This document shows, in pieces, positions 43,465-53,285 of a stretch of DNA of 64,000 bases. The notes beneath the pieces were generated by a model. The model saw only the letters and a list, made by a program, of their open reading frames with translations. It made no database searches and was not told the origin of the DNA. Positions within the stretch are counted from its first letter, which is position 1. Every line of letters starts with the position of its first letter. A program made the translations under genes and the position numbers. The DNA lies in the NCBI GenBank assembly GCA_021199795.1, contig JAJQHJ010000019.1:1-64000 (forward strand). The letters are read 5' to 3'. The DNA is from Oscillospiraceae bacterium. Lineage in GTDB: Bacteria; Bacillota; Clostridia; Oscillospirales; Ruminococcaceae.

Positions 43465-44350
43465 ATTCCAAGCTACTTTTCAGCATGATGTAGAAGCAGT
43501 TGATCAATATCTCTACAGTAATGGTTACATATCAAAATCGGATGACGAGGAACAGAAAGTAGTTGATGCTGAGTACTACGCTCTTACAGCAGGCGGGAAG
43601 CGGATAAGACCGGTTTTGTGCATTGAGTTTTATAAGCTTTTCGGCGGAAAAGGCGATGTAACTGAAATTGCCTCTTGCCTGGAGCTTATGCACACATTCT
43701 CTCTTATACATGACGACATGCCTGAAATGGACAATGACGATATGCGCCGCGGCAAACCGTCAGTGCATTGTGCATATGGAGTAGACACTGCACTTCTGGC
43801 AGGAGACGGGCTTGCAATACTGCCGTTTGAGATTATCTCAGATAAAGCTTTGAGTGGTGACATTTCTCCTGAAACAGCCATGAAGCTTATAAATTGCCTT
43901 TCAAAAGCAGCAGGAAACCAGGGAATGATTATGGGGCAACAGCTCGATCTCATTTCAGAGGGCAGACAGGTTGATCTTAAGTTTTTGAAAAGAATGTCAT
44001 CCTTGAAAACTGGCTGCATTCTCAGCGCATCCGCTCAGTTCGGAGCAATACTCGTTGGTACAGATGAAGAAAACGTAAAAAAAGCCGCAGAATACGCAGA
44101 AAATATCGGTCTTGCTTTCCAGATAGTCGATGATATACTAGACATCACAGGTTCGGAAAATGAGTTTGGAAAGCCAATCGGAAGCGACGAAAAGCGAAGT
44201 AAGGACACCTACGCCACTATTATGGGTATAGATTCCGCGTATAAGGAAGCAAAACGCTACACTGAATCGGCTGTTGCTGCAATTTCGAGCATAAATGGCT
44301 CTGAGCTACTATGTGAACTGGCTTACGACCTCCTCAACAGAAAACACTAA
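43454..44350 (+). CDS. ispA: Polyprenyl synthetase (farnesyl diphosphate synthase type)
   Basis: A 298-residue trans-prenyltransferase that condenses IPP with allylic diphosphates. The first aspartate-rich motif is DDMPEMDNDD with the following RRGKPSVH, the second is QIVDDILD, and GGKRIRPVL opens the core. The start is taken at GTG 43454, with GGGGAAG upstream; an in-frame GTG at 43439 is also possible. Directly followed by dxs, so the isoprenoid steps are co-expressed. Confidence 0.94.
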   Translation: MKPEFQATFQHDVEAVDQYLYSNGYISKSDDEEQKVVDAEYYALTAGGKRIRPVLCIEFYKLFGGKGDVTEIASCLELMHTFSLIHDDMPEMDNDDMRRGKPSVHCAYGVDTALLAGDGLAILPFEIISDKALSGDISPETAMKLINCLSKAAGNQGMIMGQQLDLISEGRQVDLKFLKRMSSLKTGCILSASAQFGAILVGTDEENVKKAAEYAENIGLAFQIVDDILDITGSENEFGKPIGSDEKRSKDTYATIMGIDSAYKEAKRYTESAVAAISSINGSELLCELAYDLLNRKH

Positions 44351-44353
44351 CAC

Positions 44354-46192
44354 ATGAAAAGAGCGATAATTTTGAAAAGCAACCTACTTGAAACCCTTTC
44401 ATTTCCGGAGGACTTGAAGAATCTGAACTTAGAAGAAGAAAAAGAGCTTTGTAAAGAAATAAGAGAAAAGATAATTACTACAGTATCTGAAAACGGTGGA
44501 CATTTGTCGTCAAATTTAGGGGTTGTCGAGCTTACTGTGGCTATACATAAAGTTTTTGAATCTCCGAAAGATAAAATAATTTTCGATGTTGGGCATCAGT
44601 GCTACACCCACAAGCTTCTTACAGGCAGACTTGATAGATTCGATACCATCCGTCAGCAAGGTGGACTTTCAGGCTTTTCAGCTCCTGATGAATCGGTTCA
44701 TGATCCTGTTATCAGCGGTCACAGCTCAACCTCGATTTCGTCAGCTCTTGGTATAGCTCAGGCTATGAAAATCAAAGGCGACAATCATCACGCTATTGCT
44801 GTTATCGGTGACGGAGCGATGACCGGCGGGCTTTCATATGAGGGGCTCAACAACGCTGGAAGAAGTGGTGCTAACATTATCGTTATACTGAACTATAACG
44901 AAATGTCTATTTCTAAGAGCATAGGAGGCTTAGCTGAATATCTTTCCAAGCTAAGAATCAAGAAATCATATCGCACGCTCAAGTCTACCACAAGGGGAAT
45001 AATTTCGGCAGTGCCTTTGGTTGGCAAACCAGTATCTGACTTCCTGAGCGATTCCAAAGACGTTGTAAGAGAAAAAATGCTTCACAGCACAATGTTTGAA
45101 GACCTCGGATTTCAGTATGTAGGTCCTGTAGATGGGCACGATCTGAGTGATCTTGAAGATGCTCTTTCATATGCAAAATCTCTCGGTGGTCCAGTTTTGG
45201 TTCAGGTTAACACTCAAAAAGGCAAAGGCTACAAACCCGCTGAAAAAAATCCAGGAAACTTTCACGGAGTAGCTGGCTTTGATATCAAAACGGGTCTTCT
45301 ACCCGAGCATAATTTCGATTTCACAGATGCATTCGGACAAGCACTCACCAAAATTGCCGATAGTGACGAAAGAGTCTGTGCCATAACTGCATCGATGAAG
45401 TACGGAACCGGTCTGCAATACTTCAAGAAAAAGCATCCTGAAAGATATTTCGACGTTGGAATTGCTGAGGGACACGCAGTTACATTCGCTGCAGGGCTTG
45501 CTGAAATGGGTATGATACCGGTATTCGCGGTATATTCATCATTCCTCCAGAGAAGCTACGACCAACTTATTCACGACGCCGCAATAGGCAATTTACATAT
45601 CGTCATAGGTATTGATCATGCAGGAATCGTCGGTTCAGACGGCAGAACTCACCAGGGCACATTTGATATTCCATTCCTCACTACAATTCCGAATGTTACT
45701 ATTTATTCACCGTCAAACTACAAGGAGCTGGAAAACTGCCTTGAAAAGGCTGTTTTCAACGACACAGGTATTGCAGTTGTCAGATATCCGAAATCAGGAG
45801 AAGCTTCTGACACCGTATGTGAAAGCGATTACCTGATCACTGACAGAAACAGTGATACCCTCATCATTTCATATGGTAGGGAAGCAGGGGAAGCTGAAAA
45901 AGCAGCAGAAAAGCTTAGTTGTGACTTTATGAAGCTCGTAAAGGTATTTCCGCTTACAGATGAACTTGGAGCTATAATTTCCAGGTACAACAAGGCTTAC
46001 ATTTTTGAAGAGTCCGAATATGAGGGCTCAATAGGGCAGAAGCTAAAATCTGTATGTCCCGGTCTTGAAGCTCACGCAATAAACGGCTTTGTGCCACATA
46101 TGAAAGTGTGTGAAGCAATAGAGCTTTACGGACTATCAGAGAATCAGATAGAGCTTACCGTAAGAAAAGGACGCTCAGATGCCAAGACTTGA
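44354..46192 (+). CDS. dxs: 1-deoxy-D-xylulose-5-phosphate synthase
   Basis: A 612-residue thiamine-diphosphate enzyme, the first step of the MEP isoprenoid pathway. The ThDP motif GDGAMTGGLSYEGLNNAG, GGHLSSNLGVVELTVA and the transketolase-like SFLQRSYDQLIHDAA are present. The length is normal. No clear ribosome site precedes the ATG at 44354; a TTG at 44372 is an alternative. It lies 3 bp after ispA and overlaps tlyA by 14 bp. Confidence 0.96.
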   Translation: MKRAIILKSNLLETLSFPEDLKNLNLEEEKELCKEIREKIITTVSENGGHLSSNLGVVELTVAIHKVFESPKDKIIFDVGHQCYTHKLLTGRLDRFDTIRQQGGLSGFSAPDESVHDPVISGHSSTSISSALGIAQAMKIKGDNHHAIAVIGDGAMTGGLSYEGLNNAGRSGANIIVILNYNEMSISKSIGGLAEYLSKLRIKKSYRTLKSTTRGIISAVPLVGKPVSDFLSDSKDVVREKMLHSTMFEDLGFQYVGPVDGHDLSDLEDALSYAKSLGGPVLVQVNTQKGKGYKPAEKNPGNFHGVAGFDIKTGLLPEHNFDFTDAFGQALTKIADSDERVCAITASMKYGTGLQYFKKKHPERYFDVGIAEGHAVTFAAGLAEMGMIPVFAVYSSFLQRSYDQLIHDAAIGNLHIVIGIDHAGIVGSDGRTHQGTFDIPFLTTIPNVTIYSPSNYKELENCLEKAVFNDTGIAVVRYPKSGEASDTVCESDYLITDRNSDTLIISYGREAGEAEKAAEKLSCDFMKLVKVFPLTDELGAIISRYNKAYIFEESEYEGSIGQKLKSVCPGLEAHAINGFVPHMKVCEAIELYGLSENQIELTVRKGRSDAKT

Positions 46193-46961
46193 TTACTATC
46201 TCACATCAAACGGTTATTTTTCAAGTCGGGAACGCGCGAAAGAGGCAATAAAAAAAGAGGAAATCTCGGTAAACGGAAAAGTATGCACAAAGCCCGCTCT
46301 TGAAGTCTCCGACGATGACTCGGTAACATACTCAGGCACTCAGCTAAAATATGTTGGTCGAGGTGGGCTGAAGCTCGAAGCAGCTGTTAACGCCTTTGAA
46401 ATTACTTTGAACAGGTTGATTTGTGCTGACTTAGGAGCTTCGACAGGAGGATTTACCGACTGTATGCTTCAGAATGATGCCGCCAAAGTTTATTCTATAG
46501 ATGTCGGTCATGGTCAGCTTGCTGAAAAGCTCCTTACAGACGCTAGAGTTGTAAATATCGAGGGTGTTAACGTCAAAGATGTCACTGTAGATACAATAGG
46601 AGAAGATGTAGATTTCGTTACTGCTGATTTATCATTCATATCCGTAAAATTCGCCATCTCTGCCGCTAAAAAAATATTGAAGCCTAACGGCAAGGCTGTC
46701 TTTCTCATAAAGCCTCAGTTTGAAGCAGGACGAAGTGCCATCAAAAAAGGCGGAATTGTCAGAGATAAATATGCTCACGTCAAGGTATTAGAGGACATTT
46801 ACATCTACCTGATTTCAAGCGGCTTTAACGTTAAAGGAATTATCCCGTCACCGATAAAAGGTGGAGACGGAAATATAGAGTATCTAGCATACTGCGCTAA
46901 AGAACATGAGAATTGCCTGAAACCTGATTTTTCAGAAATCGTTAATAAAGCATTCTCATAA
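46179..46961 (+). CDS. tlyA: TlyA family rRNA 2'-O-methyltransferase
   Basis: A 260-residue protein with an N-terminal S4 domain (about 1-60, PRLDYYLTSNGYFSSRERAK) and an FtsJ-like methyltransferase domain (CADLGASTGGFTDCMLQ, SAM site; VTADLSFIS; FLIKPQFEAG). TlyA methylates ribosomal RNA in both subunits in mycobacteria; in Firmicutes (YqxC) it lies, as here, between dxs and nadK/argR/recN. AAAGGA is located before the ATG. Confidence 0.95.
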   Translation: MPRLDYYLTSNGYFSSRERAKEAIKKEEISVNGKVCTKPALEVSDDDSVTYSGTQLKYVGRGGLKLEAAVNAFEITLNRLICADLGASTGGFTDCMLQNDAAKVYSIDVGHGQLAEKLLTDARVVNIEGVNVKDVTVDTIGEDVDFVTADLSFISVKFAISAAKKILKPNGKAVFLIKPQFEAGRSAIKKGGIVRDKYAHVKVLEDIYIYLISSGFNVKGIIPSPIKGGDGNIEYLAYCAKEHENCLKPDFSEIVNKAFS

Positions 46962-46985
46962 ATACATCAAAGGACGGTCAGGGTT

Positions 46986-47864
46986 ATGACAGTATTCATA
47001 TATCCAAATCTTGAAAAACTCCACTCAGAGGAATGCACTGCCGAGGTCATAGAGATTCTGAAATCTCTTGGCGTCGCGGTTCTGATGACTCCCGACACAA
47101 ATCAAGTATTCAATGGAAAAGCTGAAGAAGCTTCAACAATCGATCAAGCAGTTTCAAGCTGTGATATAGTCATAACCATCGGAGGAGACGGAACTATCCT
47201 CAAAATAGCTTCTCTTGCAGCAAAGCATCAAAAGAAGCTATTAGGAATCAACTGCGGCAGACTTGGGTTTATGGCTTCTCTTGAGCGAAGTGAGCTTGAC
47301 TGTCTTAAAAACCTATGTACAGAGGAATATAAGACAGAAAAAAGAATGATGCTCGACGTGACTGTCAAGCCAGAAAAAGGCACTGCAATTACTAAAACCG
47401 TTCTGAACGATGTTGTATTCACCCACGACTTCAAGGAAAGTCTTAACGATTTCACTGTTCTGGCTGACGGGGTTGTAGTTTCACACCTCAGAGCTGATGG
47501 TATAATCTTTTCAACTCCGACAGGAGCATCCGCCTATGCCCTCTCCGCTGGAGGTCCGCTTATTGAACCGTCTATGGATTGCATAGAATTTACTCATATC
47601 TGCCCTCACTCGCTTTCCGCAAGGGCTATGATATTTGACCCTAACAAAATTATCGAGGTCAAAACCGAGGCAGCTGGTCACATTACTTTGCGCGCTGATG
47701 GCGGAGAGGCAATCTCAGTCACATCAGGAGACAGTATATACATCAAGAGGTCTTCGCTCAGCCTTTCGGTCATCGACATTCACGGCGACAACTATTTCAA
47801 ATCCATTTCTACAAAACTGATGAACAACGCAAAGGAAGTCTACGAGGAGGCTGACGACAGATGA
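46986..47864 (+). CDS. nadK: NAD kinase
   Basis: A 292-residue enzyme phosphorylating NAD to NADP. The catalytic TIGGDGTILKIA motif (about 60-71), NCGRLGFMASL, the NDVV-type LNDVVFTHDF and the glycine-rich FSTPTGASAYALSAGGP are present. AAAGGACGG lies upstream of the ATG; it overlaps argR by 4 bp. Confidence 0.97.
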   Translation: MTVFIYPNLEKLHSEECTAEVIEILKSLGVAVLMTPDTNQVFNGKAEEASTIDQAVSSCDIVITIGGDGTILKIASLAAKHQKKLLGINCGRLGFMASLERSELDCLKNLCTEEYKTEKRMMLDVTVKPEKGTAITKTVLNDVVFTHDFKESLNDFTVLADGVVVSHLRADGIIFSTPTGASAYALSAGGPLIEPSMDCIEFTHICPHSLSARAMIFDPNKIIEVKTEAAGHITLRADGGEAISVTSGDSIYIKRSSLSLSVIDIHGDNYFKSISTKLMNNAKEVYEEADDR

Positions 47865-48310
47865 AAAACGACAGGAAGAAAGCCATCCTCGATATAGTTT
47901 CCACCTATGAAGTAGATACACAGGAAACGCTTCAGGCTTTACTCCTCGACAGAGGCTTCAACGTGACTCAGGCAACGGTTTCAAGAGACATAAAACAACT
48001 TGCGCTTCTGAAAACCATGAGTCCGAACGGAAGCTATAAATACACCATCCCGCCAAAGCCGCAGGAAACAAGTGCAAGGCTGTCTTTCAAATCGCTTTAT
48101 GCAGATTCGGTTGTCTCAATTGACAGGGCTATAAATATCGTTGTCATCAAGTGTTACGCAGGTATGGCAAATGCAGTTTGCTCAAAGCTTGATGCTGCGG
48201 CTTACAGTGGCGTAGTCGGAACACTGGCAGGTGACGATACAATATTCGTCCTCATGCGTGAAGAAAGCGACGCAATTGCGCTGATGGAAGAGCTTAGCGA
48301 TATGCAGTGA
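47861..48310 (+). CDS. argR: Arginine repressor
   Basis: A 149-residue arginine-dependent regulator. The N-terminal winged helix shows TQETLQALLLDRGFNVTQATVSRDIKQLALLK; the C-terminal hexamerisation and arginine-binding domain shows VVIKCYAGMANAVCSKLD and VGTLAGDDTIFVLMR. The location between nadK and recN is conserved in Firmicutes and does not mean these genes concern arginine. Confidence 0.96.
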   Translation: MKNDRKKAILDIVSTYEVDTQETLQALLLDRGFNVTQATVSRDIKQLALLKTMSPNGSYKYTIPPKPQETSARLSFKSLYADSVVSIDRAINIVVIKCYAGMANAVCSKLDAAAYSGVVGTLAGDDTIFVLMREESDAIALMEELSDMQ

Positions 48311-48348
48311 TACATTATTATGGAAACAGCAACCGGAGGTGAAAATCG

Positions 48349-50025
48349 TTGCTATATGAACTTCATATTGAAAATCTCGCAGTGATCGAAAATGCAACGA
48401 TTCGTTTCGGAGAGCATTTCAACGTATTTACCGGAGAAACCGGTGCAGGAAAATCAATCCTCATCGGCGGAATCAACGCAATACTCGGTCAACGTGTTTA
48501 TAAGGACATAATAAGAGCGGGAACAGACAAAGCATATGTCAGTGCTGTGTTCGTAGGTTGTCCAAAATCCGTTTCAGATAAACTAAACGAGCTTGGATTT
48601 AACTGCGAGAACGAGCTGATTATCTCAAGAGAAATTAGCTCCGACGGCAGAAGCACTGCCAGAATTAATTCCCGACCGGTTACAATATCAGCTCTCCACG
48701 AAATAGGCGATCTGCTCGTAAACATCCATGGTCAGCATGATAGTCAGAACCTCCTGGATCAGACAAAGCACTTAGGTATTCTAGACAACTATGCCCGCTC
48801 TGATGATCTTATTTCAAGCTACCAGAAGTCTTTCCGGGAGCTACAGTCAACTGCACGAGAGCTGAACAGACTGAAGACAGAAAAAAATCAGAATATAAAG
48901 CGTGAAGACTACCTAGCAGAAATAATTGAAGATATAGGCTCACTTAATATAACAGTCGGCGAGGATGAAAAGATAGAAGAGAGATTCAGGCTTCTTGAAA
49001 ATGCAGTATCACTCAAAAACGCTCTGACAGCTGCGACTTCCTGTCTTTCCGAAACAGAATCGGAAGAAAGCGCAGGAGATCTGATTTCTCAGGCATATAG
49101 TGAGCTTGAATCGAACGAGGATATTCTTCCTGTGTTGAAGCCACTTAATGAGAGGCTTTCCGCCATAGGGATCGAGCTTGAAGACATCGCCACAGAGCTT
49201 TCCAAGCTTCGCGATAGTCTCGAAATCGACGATAGCGAGTATGCAACACTTACTCAGAGAAGAAACGATCTGAAGCGAATCAAACGCAGGTATGGGACCA
49301 CTCTTGACGAAGTTATAAAGGTCTATGAAGACGCCTTGCAGGAATCGCAGGGACTTGCCTCGTTTGATGATAAGATCCTGGAGCTTGAAGAAAAGAAGTC
49401 TCAGCTTCTCATCGAGGTCACAAAGAAAGCAGAAGCACTATCCATGCATCGCGAAGAAGCGTCGGAAAGGTTCTCTAAACAGGTCGCTGATGAGCTTTCG
49501 TTCCTCAATATGCCTGATGTCAGGCTTGAAGTCAGGAGAACCAAGGGCAAGCTTACCCTCAGCGGAATGGACTCAATTGAGTTTCTGATTTCAGCCAACA
49601 AAGGTGAATCTCCAAAGCCTCTTGCCAAGATTGCTTCCGGCGGTGAGCTCTCAAGAATCATGCTCGCTCTGAAGACCGTTCTCGCCGACAGAGACTCTAT
49701 ACCGACCCTCATATTCGATGAAATCGATTCAGGTGTCAGCGGCAGGGCAGCTCAGAAGATTGGAATAAAGTTAAAAGAAATATCCCGCAAACATCAGGTC
49801 ATATGCGTAACTCACCTGGCACAGATTGCAATTATGGCAGATGATCATATGCTGATAGAAAAGCATGATTCGGGCGATCGAACAGTCACAGACGTTACTC
49901 ATCTTGATTTTGATGAACGTAAATACGAAATAGCGCGAATATTGGGCGGCGACAATATTACCGAAACAGTGCTTATGGACGCCGAAGAACAACTTAAAAA
50001 TGCTACGAAAGGTGAATACTCATGA
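48349..50025 (+). CDS. recN: DNA repair protein RecN
   Basis: A 558-residue SMC-like repair ATPase. Walker A GETGAGKSILIGGINAIL at about 30, long coiled coils in the middle (about 150-370), and C-terminal KIASGGELSRIMLALK with Walker B PTLIFDEIDSGVSG. Start codon TTG at 48349, supported by CGGAGGTG 6-7 nt upstream. It overlaps the next gene by ATGA. Confidence 0.96.
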   Translation: MLYELHIENLAVIENATIRFGEHFNVFTGETGAGKSILIGGINAILGQRVYKDIIRAGTDKAYVSAVFVGCPKSVSDKLNELGFNCENELIISREISSDGRSTARINSRPVTISALHEIGDLLVNIHGQHDSQNLLDQTKHLGILDNYARSDDLISSYQKSFRELQSTARELNRLKTEKNQNIKREDYLAEIIEDIGSLNITVGEDEKIEERFRLLENAVSLKNALTAATSCLSETESEESAGDLISQAYSELESNEDILPVLKPLNERLSAIGIELEDIATELSKLRDSLEIDDSEYATLTQRRNDLKRIKRRYGTTLDEVIKVYEDALQESQGLASFDDKILELEEKKSQLLIEVTKKAEALSMHREEASERFSKQVADELSFLNMPDVRLEVRRTKGKLTLSGMDSIEFLISANKGESPKPLAKIASGGELSRIMLALKTVLADRDSIPTLIFDEIDSGVSGRAAQKIGIKLKEISRKHQVICVTHLAQIAIMADDHMLIEKHDSGDRTVTDVTHLDFDERKYEIARILGGDNITETVLMDAEEQLKNATKGEYS

Positions 50026-50591
50026 TACTTTGTTTTCTTGCAGACGGTTTTGAAGAAGTAGAGGCTCTCACTCCGATTGATTGCCTCAGAAGATGCAAAA
50101 AGAATGTTAAAACTATTGGAATAGGCGGAAAGACTCAGATACATGGCTCACATGCCATCACAATAAAGGCAGATATCGCTGACATTGACTACTATTTATC
50201 TGATGATATCGAAATGATAATACTCCCAGGCGGAAAGACAGGAACTGACAACCTTGAGAAGAGCGTTCTTGTCAGTCAGGCGATAGATATTTGCATGACT
50301 AAAAATCTACCAATTGCCGCAATATGCGCAGCTCCATCAATCCTTGGACATAAAGGACTTTTGAAAGGAAAGAAAGCTGTCTGCTATACAGGCTTTGAAA
50401 AAGAGCTTATCGGTGCAGAGGTGCTTGACACTGCCGTTGCGGTTGACGGAAATATTATCACCGGCTGTGGAATGGGCGCAGCACTTGAATTTTCATATGC
50501 AATAGTCGAAAAGCTTATCTCCAAGGAAAAAGCTGACGAGCTGATGGATTCACTCAACGTAAGGCAAAGAAAGATAGATATCCAGTTTTAA
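50022..50591 (+). CDS. DJ-1/PfpI family protein
   Basis: A 189-residue protein of the DJ-1/ThiJ/PfpI superfamily. The nucleophile-elbow cysteine is in AAICAAPSILGHKGLLKGK and the partner Glu near FEEVEALTPID. DJ-1 proteins are reported as glyoxalases, deglycases or redox chaperones. It is coupled to recN by ATGA; functional link unclear. Confidence 0.93.
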   Translation: MILCFLADGFEEVEALTPIDCLRRCKKNVKTIGIGGKTQIHGSHAITIKADIADIDYYLSDDIEMIILPGGKTGTDNLEKSVLVSQAIDICMTKNLPIAAICAAPSILGHKGLLKGKKAVCYTGFEKELIGAEVLDTAVAVDGNIITGCGMGAALEFSYAIVEKLISKEKADELMDSLNVRQRKIDIQF

Positions 50592-50621
50592 CAGGCGTAA
50601 ATTTCGACATAAAGGTGAAAT

Positions 50622-52019
50622 ATGAGCGATAAAAATAACTATAACAATATAGACGAACTTCTTTCATCGATATTAAATGATTCTCGTTCAGTACAATCAG
50701 GTGGTGATTCTGCTGAGCAGGTCACCGCACGGGAAGCTGTGAAAGCTGAGCCGGATGATGTATCGAAAACGTCAGTGATAAGCACCGCAGTTCGCCTTGA
50801 TAATGAGATCGATGAAGATGATGTTTCCGGTCAGACAAATGTGTTCAACTTCGGCACATTCCAGTCTCATAACGGTCATACTGTAGCTGTTTCCTATGAT
50901 AAGGAAGATGAAGAGTCATCCGTTCAAGAGGAAAAGCAGCCCCGCAAAAAGAAAAAGAAAAAACGCAGAAAAAAGAACTACACAGCATTTGGCGGTATAG
51001 TTCTGGCTACATTTGTCCTTTGTGCTTCAATACTGATATCTCTTTTCATAATAGTTGTCATAAGAGATGTATTGGGAATTGAAAACAACGACAATGAGTT
51101 TACAATTTACATCGAAGAGGGCTCTTCAACATGGGATATTGCCGACCAGCTTTATGACGAAGGTGTTATCCAATATAAGGAGGTATTTGTGGTCTTTGCA
51201 AGAATTATGGGTGCCGATGGAAACATGTACCCTGGGGATCTCGATGTAGCTTACAATATGAGCTATGCCGACATAATAGACGACCTTATGGAGGCACGAG
51301 AGTCAAAGGAAACAGTAACAATCACATTTATTGAGGGCATAACGCTTTATGAGGCTGCACAGCTGCTCGATAATAACGGCGTTTGTGATGCAGATGAATT
51401 TATCTATACGTTCAATTCAACCACTTTCGGCTACGACTATGAACAGTATGTATCGTCTGAAAGCCTGAAGCTATATAAGTATGAGGGCTTCCTGTTCCCG
51501 GACACCTATGAGTTCTATGTAGGAGACACTGCATATAACGTGGCAAAGAAGATAAGAGAAAGAACCGATGATATCCTTACTTCAGACGTTATTGCACGTG
51601 CTGAGGAGATAGGATATTCACTGGAAGATGTTATAATCCTGGCTTCGATAGTTCAGAAAGAAGCGGGAAGCACAGATGATATGGCTTCTGTTGCCTCTGT
51701 TTTCATAAACAGACTCAATAATCCCGAGCAATATCCAAGGCTTCAGTCTGATGCGACCACAGCATATATCGACAATATCATAACCCAGGTAATGACTGTA
51801 TCATCACAAAGCATGTGCGATGCTTACGACACATACACTTGCCTCGGGCTTCCTGTCGGAGCTATATGCAATCCAGGAGAAGATGCTATAAATGCTGTAC
51901 TGTATGCAGATGAGACCGATTACTATTACTTCTGCACCGCCCCCGAGACTGGTGTAGCGTACTTCGCTTCAACTTATGACGAGCATGTCGCTAGCTGCGA
52001 ACTCCTGGGAATTATGTGA
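50622..52019 (+). CDS. mltG: Endolytic murein transglycosylase MltG
   Basis: A 465-residue membrane-anchored lytic transglycosylase that cuts nascent glycan strands. An unusually long acidic cytoplasmic N-terminus (about 1-100) ends in a Lys/Arg cluster (RKKKKKKRRKK), followed by one helix (FVLCASILISLFIIVVI, about 130-150), a LysM-like region and the YceG domain with the catalytic Glu in IILASIVQKEAGS. AAAGGTG is located before the ATG. Confidence 0.94.
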   Translation: MSDKNNYNNIDELLSSILNDSRSVQSGGDSAEQVTAREAVKAEPDDVSKTSVISTAVRLDNEIDEDDVSGQTNVFNFGTFQSHNGHTVAVSYDKEDEESSVQEEKQPRKKKKKKRRKKNYTAFGGIVLATFVLCASILISLFIIVVIRDVLGIENNDNEFTIYIEEGSSTWDIADQLYDEGVIQYKEVFVVFARIMGADGNMYPGDLDVAYNMSYADIIDDLMEARESKETVTITFIEGITLYEAAQLLDNNGVCDADEFIYTFNSTTFGYDYEQYVSSESLKLYKYEGFLFPDTYEFYVGDTAYNVAKKIRERTDDILTSDVIARAEEIGYSLEDVIILASIVQKEAGSTDDMASVASVFINRLNNPEQYPRLQSDATTAYIDNIITQVMTVSSQSMCDAYDTYTCLGLPVGAICNPGEDAINAVLYADETDYYYFCTAPETGVAYFASTYDEHVASCELLGIM

Positions 52020-52029
52020 GGTGAATGAT

Positions 52030-53268
52030 TTGTCTGAACTTGAAATTCTTTCTCCTGCAGGAGACGAGGAGCGACTCGATGCAGCTTTACTTTTTGGCGC
52101 AGATGCAGTATATCTTGCTGGAAAAAGCTATGGTATGCGCGGCGCACCAGCCAACTTCACTCTCCCGCAGCTGAAAAAAGCATGTGACAAGGTACATGCT
52201 CTCGGCAAAAAGGTCTATCTGACTGTAAATATTCTTCCGAACAATTCTGAGGCAGACCAGCTTGAGGGCTACATCAAGGAAGCGTATGCCTGCGGAATTG
52301 ATGCTGCGATAGTCAGCGATATAGGCTCATTTGCCCTTATAAAAAAAGCTATTCCGGATCTTGCACTTCATGTCTCAACACAGGCGGGAATTGTAAACTA
52401 CCTGACAGCGAGAACTTTTTATGAAATGGGAGCCAAGAGAGTTGTCCTTGCAAGAGAATTATCACTGGATGAAATCGCAGAGATAAGAGCTAAGACTCCA
52501 AAAGACCTGGAAATAGAGTGCTTTGTTCATGGTGCTATGTGTGTATCGTTCTCTGGAAGATGTCTTCTGTCACAGTATCTGACAGGGAGAAATGCTAACA
52601 GGGGTGAATGTGCCCAGCCATGCCGCTGGAGCTACAGCCTTGTCGAGGAAACAAGACCTAACGAGTATTACTCCATTTCCGAAGACGAAAAGGGAAGCTA
52701 TATTCTTAACGCCAAGGATCTGTGCATGATCGAACACTTGGACAAGCTTGCAAAAGCGGGTGTTACTAGCTTCAAGATCGAGGGCAGAGCTAAATCGGCA
52801 TACTACGTTTCTGTTGTCACCAACGCTTATATGAAAGCTAAGGAGATTCTTCTTGAGAACCCGGATGATTACCAGCTTCCGGGATGGATTAAGGAAGAAG
52901 TCTTCAAAGTCTCACATCGTAAGTACTGCACCGGGTTCTACTTTGGTCATCCTAACGATTGCCAGTACTATCCCACAAGCGGATATGAGCGGATTTGCGA
53001 CGTTGTGGCAATCGTCGAGAGCTACGATAACGGAATGCTAAGATGTTCCCAAAGAAACAGGTTCTTCGAGGGCGACCAGCTGGAGCTCCTGGTTCCGAAC
53101 AGTGAGCCGATAAAATTCACTGCAAACGAGATTTACGATGAACTTGGGGAACGGGTTCAGAACGCAAACAAAGCTACTATGAAGCTTTCAATTCCATTTG
53201 AGCACGAAGTTCCCACAGGTTCAATTATAAGAAAAGAAATCACCTCAGAGAAAGCTGAGAAGATATAA
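52030..53268 (+). CDS. Peptidase U32 family protein
   Basis: A 412-residue U32-family protein. LSPAGDEERLDAALLFGADAVYLAGKSYGMR begins the fold and the signature with its cysteines is ECFVHGAMCVSFSGRCLLS ... GECAQPCRW. Relatives (TrhP, RlhA) act in tRNA or rRNA hydroxylation rather than proteolysis. The TTG at 52030 with GAGGTG upstream is the likely start; GTG 52021 is an alternative. It follows mltG closely and may be translated by read-on ribosomes. Confidence 0.92.
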   Translation: MSELEILSPAGDEERLDAALLFGADAVYLAGKSYGMRGAPANFTLPQLKKACDKVHALGKKVYLTVNILPNNSEADQLEGYIKEAYACGIDAAIVSDIGSFALIKKAIPDLALHVSTQAGIVNYLTARTFYEMGAKRVVLARELSLDEIAEIRAKTPKDLEIECFVHGAMCVSFSGRCLLSQYLTGRNANRGECAQPCRWSYSLVEETRPNEYYSISEDEKGSYILNAKDLCMIEHLDKLAKAGVTSFKIEGRAKSAYYVSVVTNAYMKAKEILLENPDDYQLPGWIKEEVFKVSHRKYCTGFYFGHPNDCQYYPTSGYERICDVVAIVESYDNGMLRCSQRNRFFEGDQLELLVPNSEPIKFTANEIYDELGERVQNANKATMKLSIPFEHEVPTGSIIRKEITSEKAEKI

Positions 53269-53285
53269 CTAAAGGAGTGTTTTTC

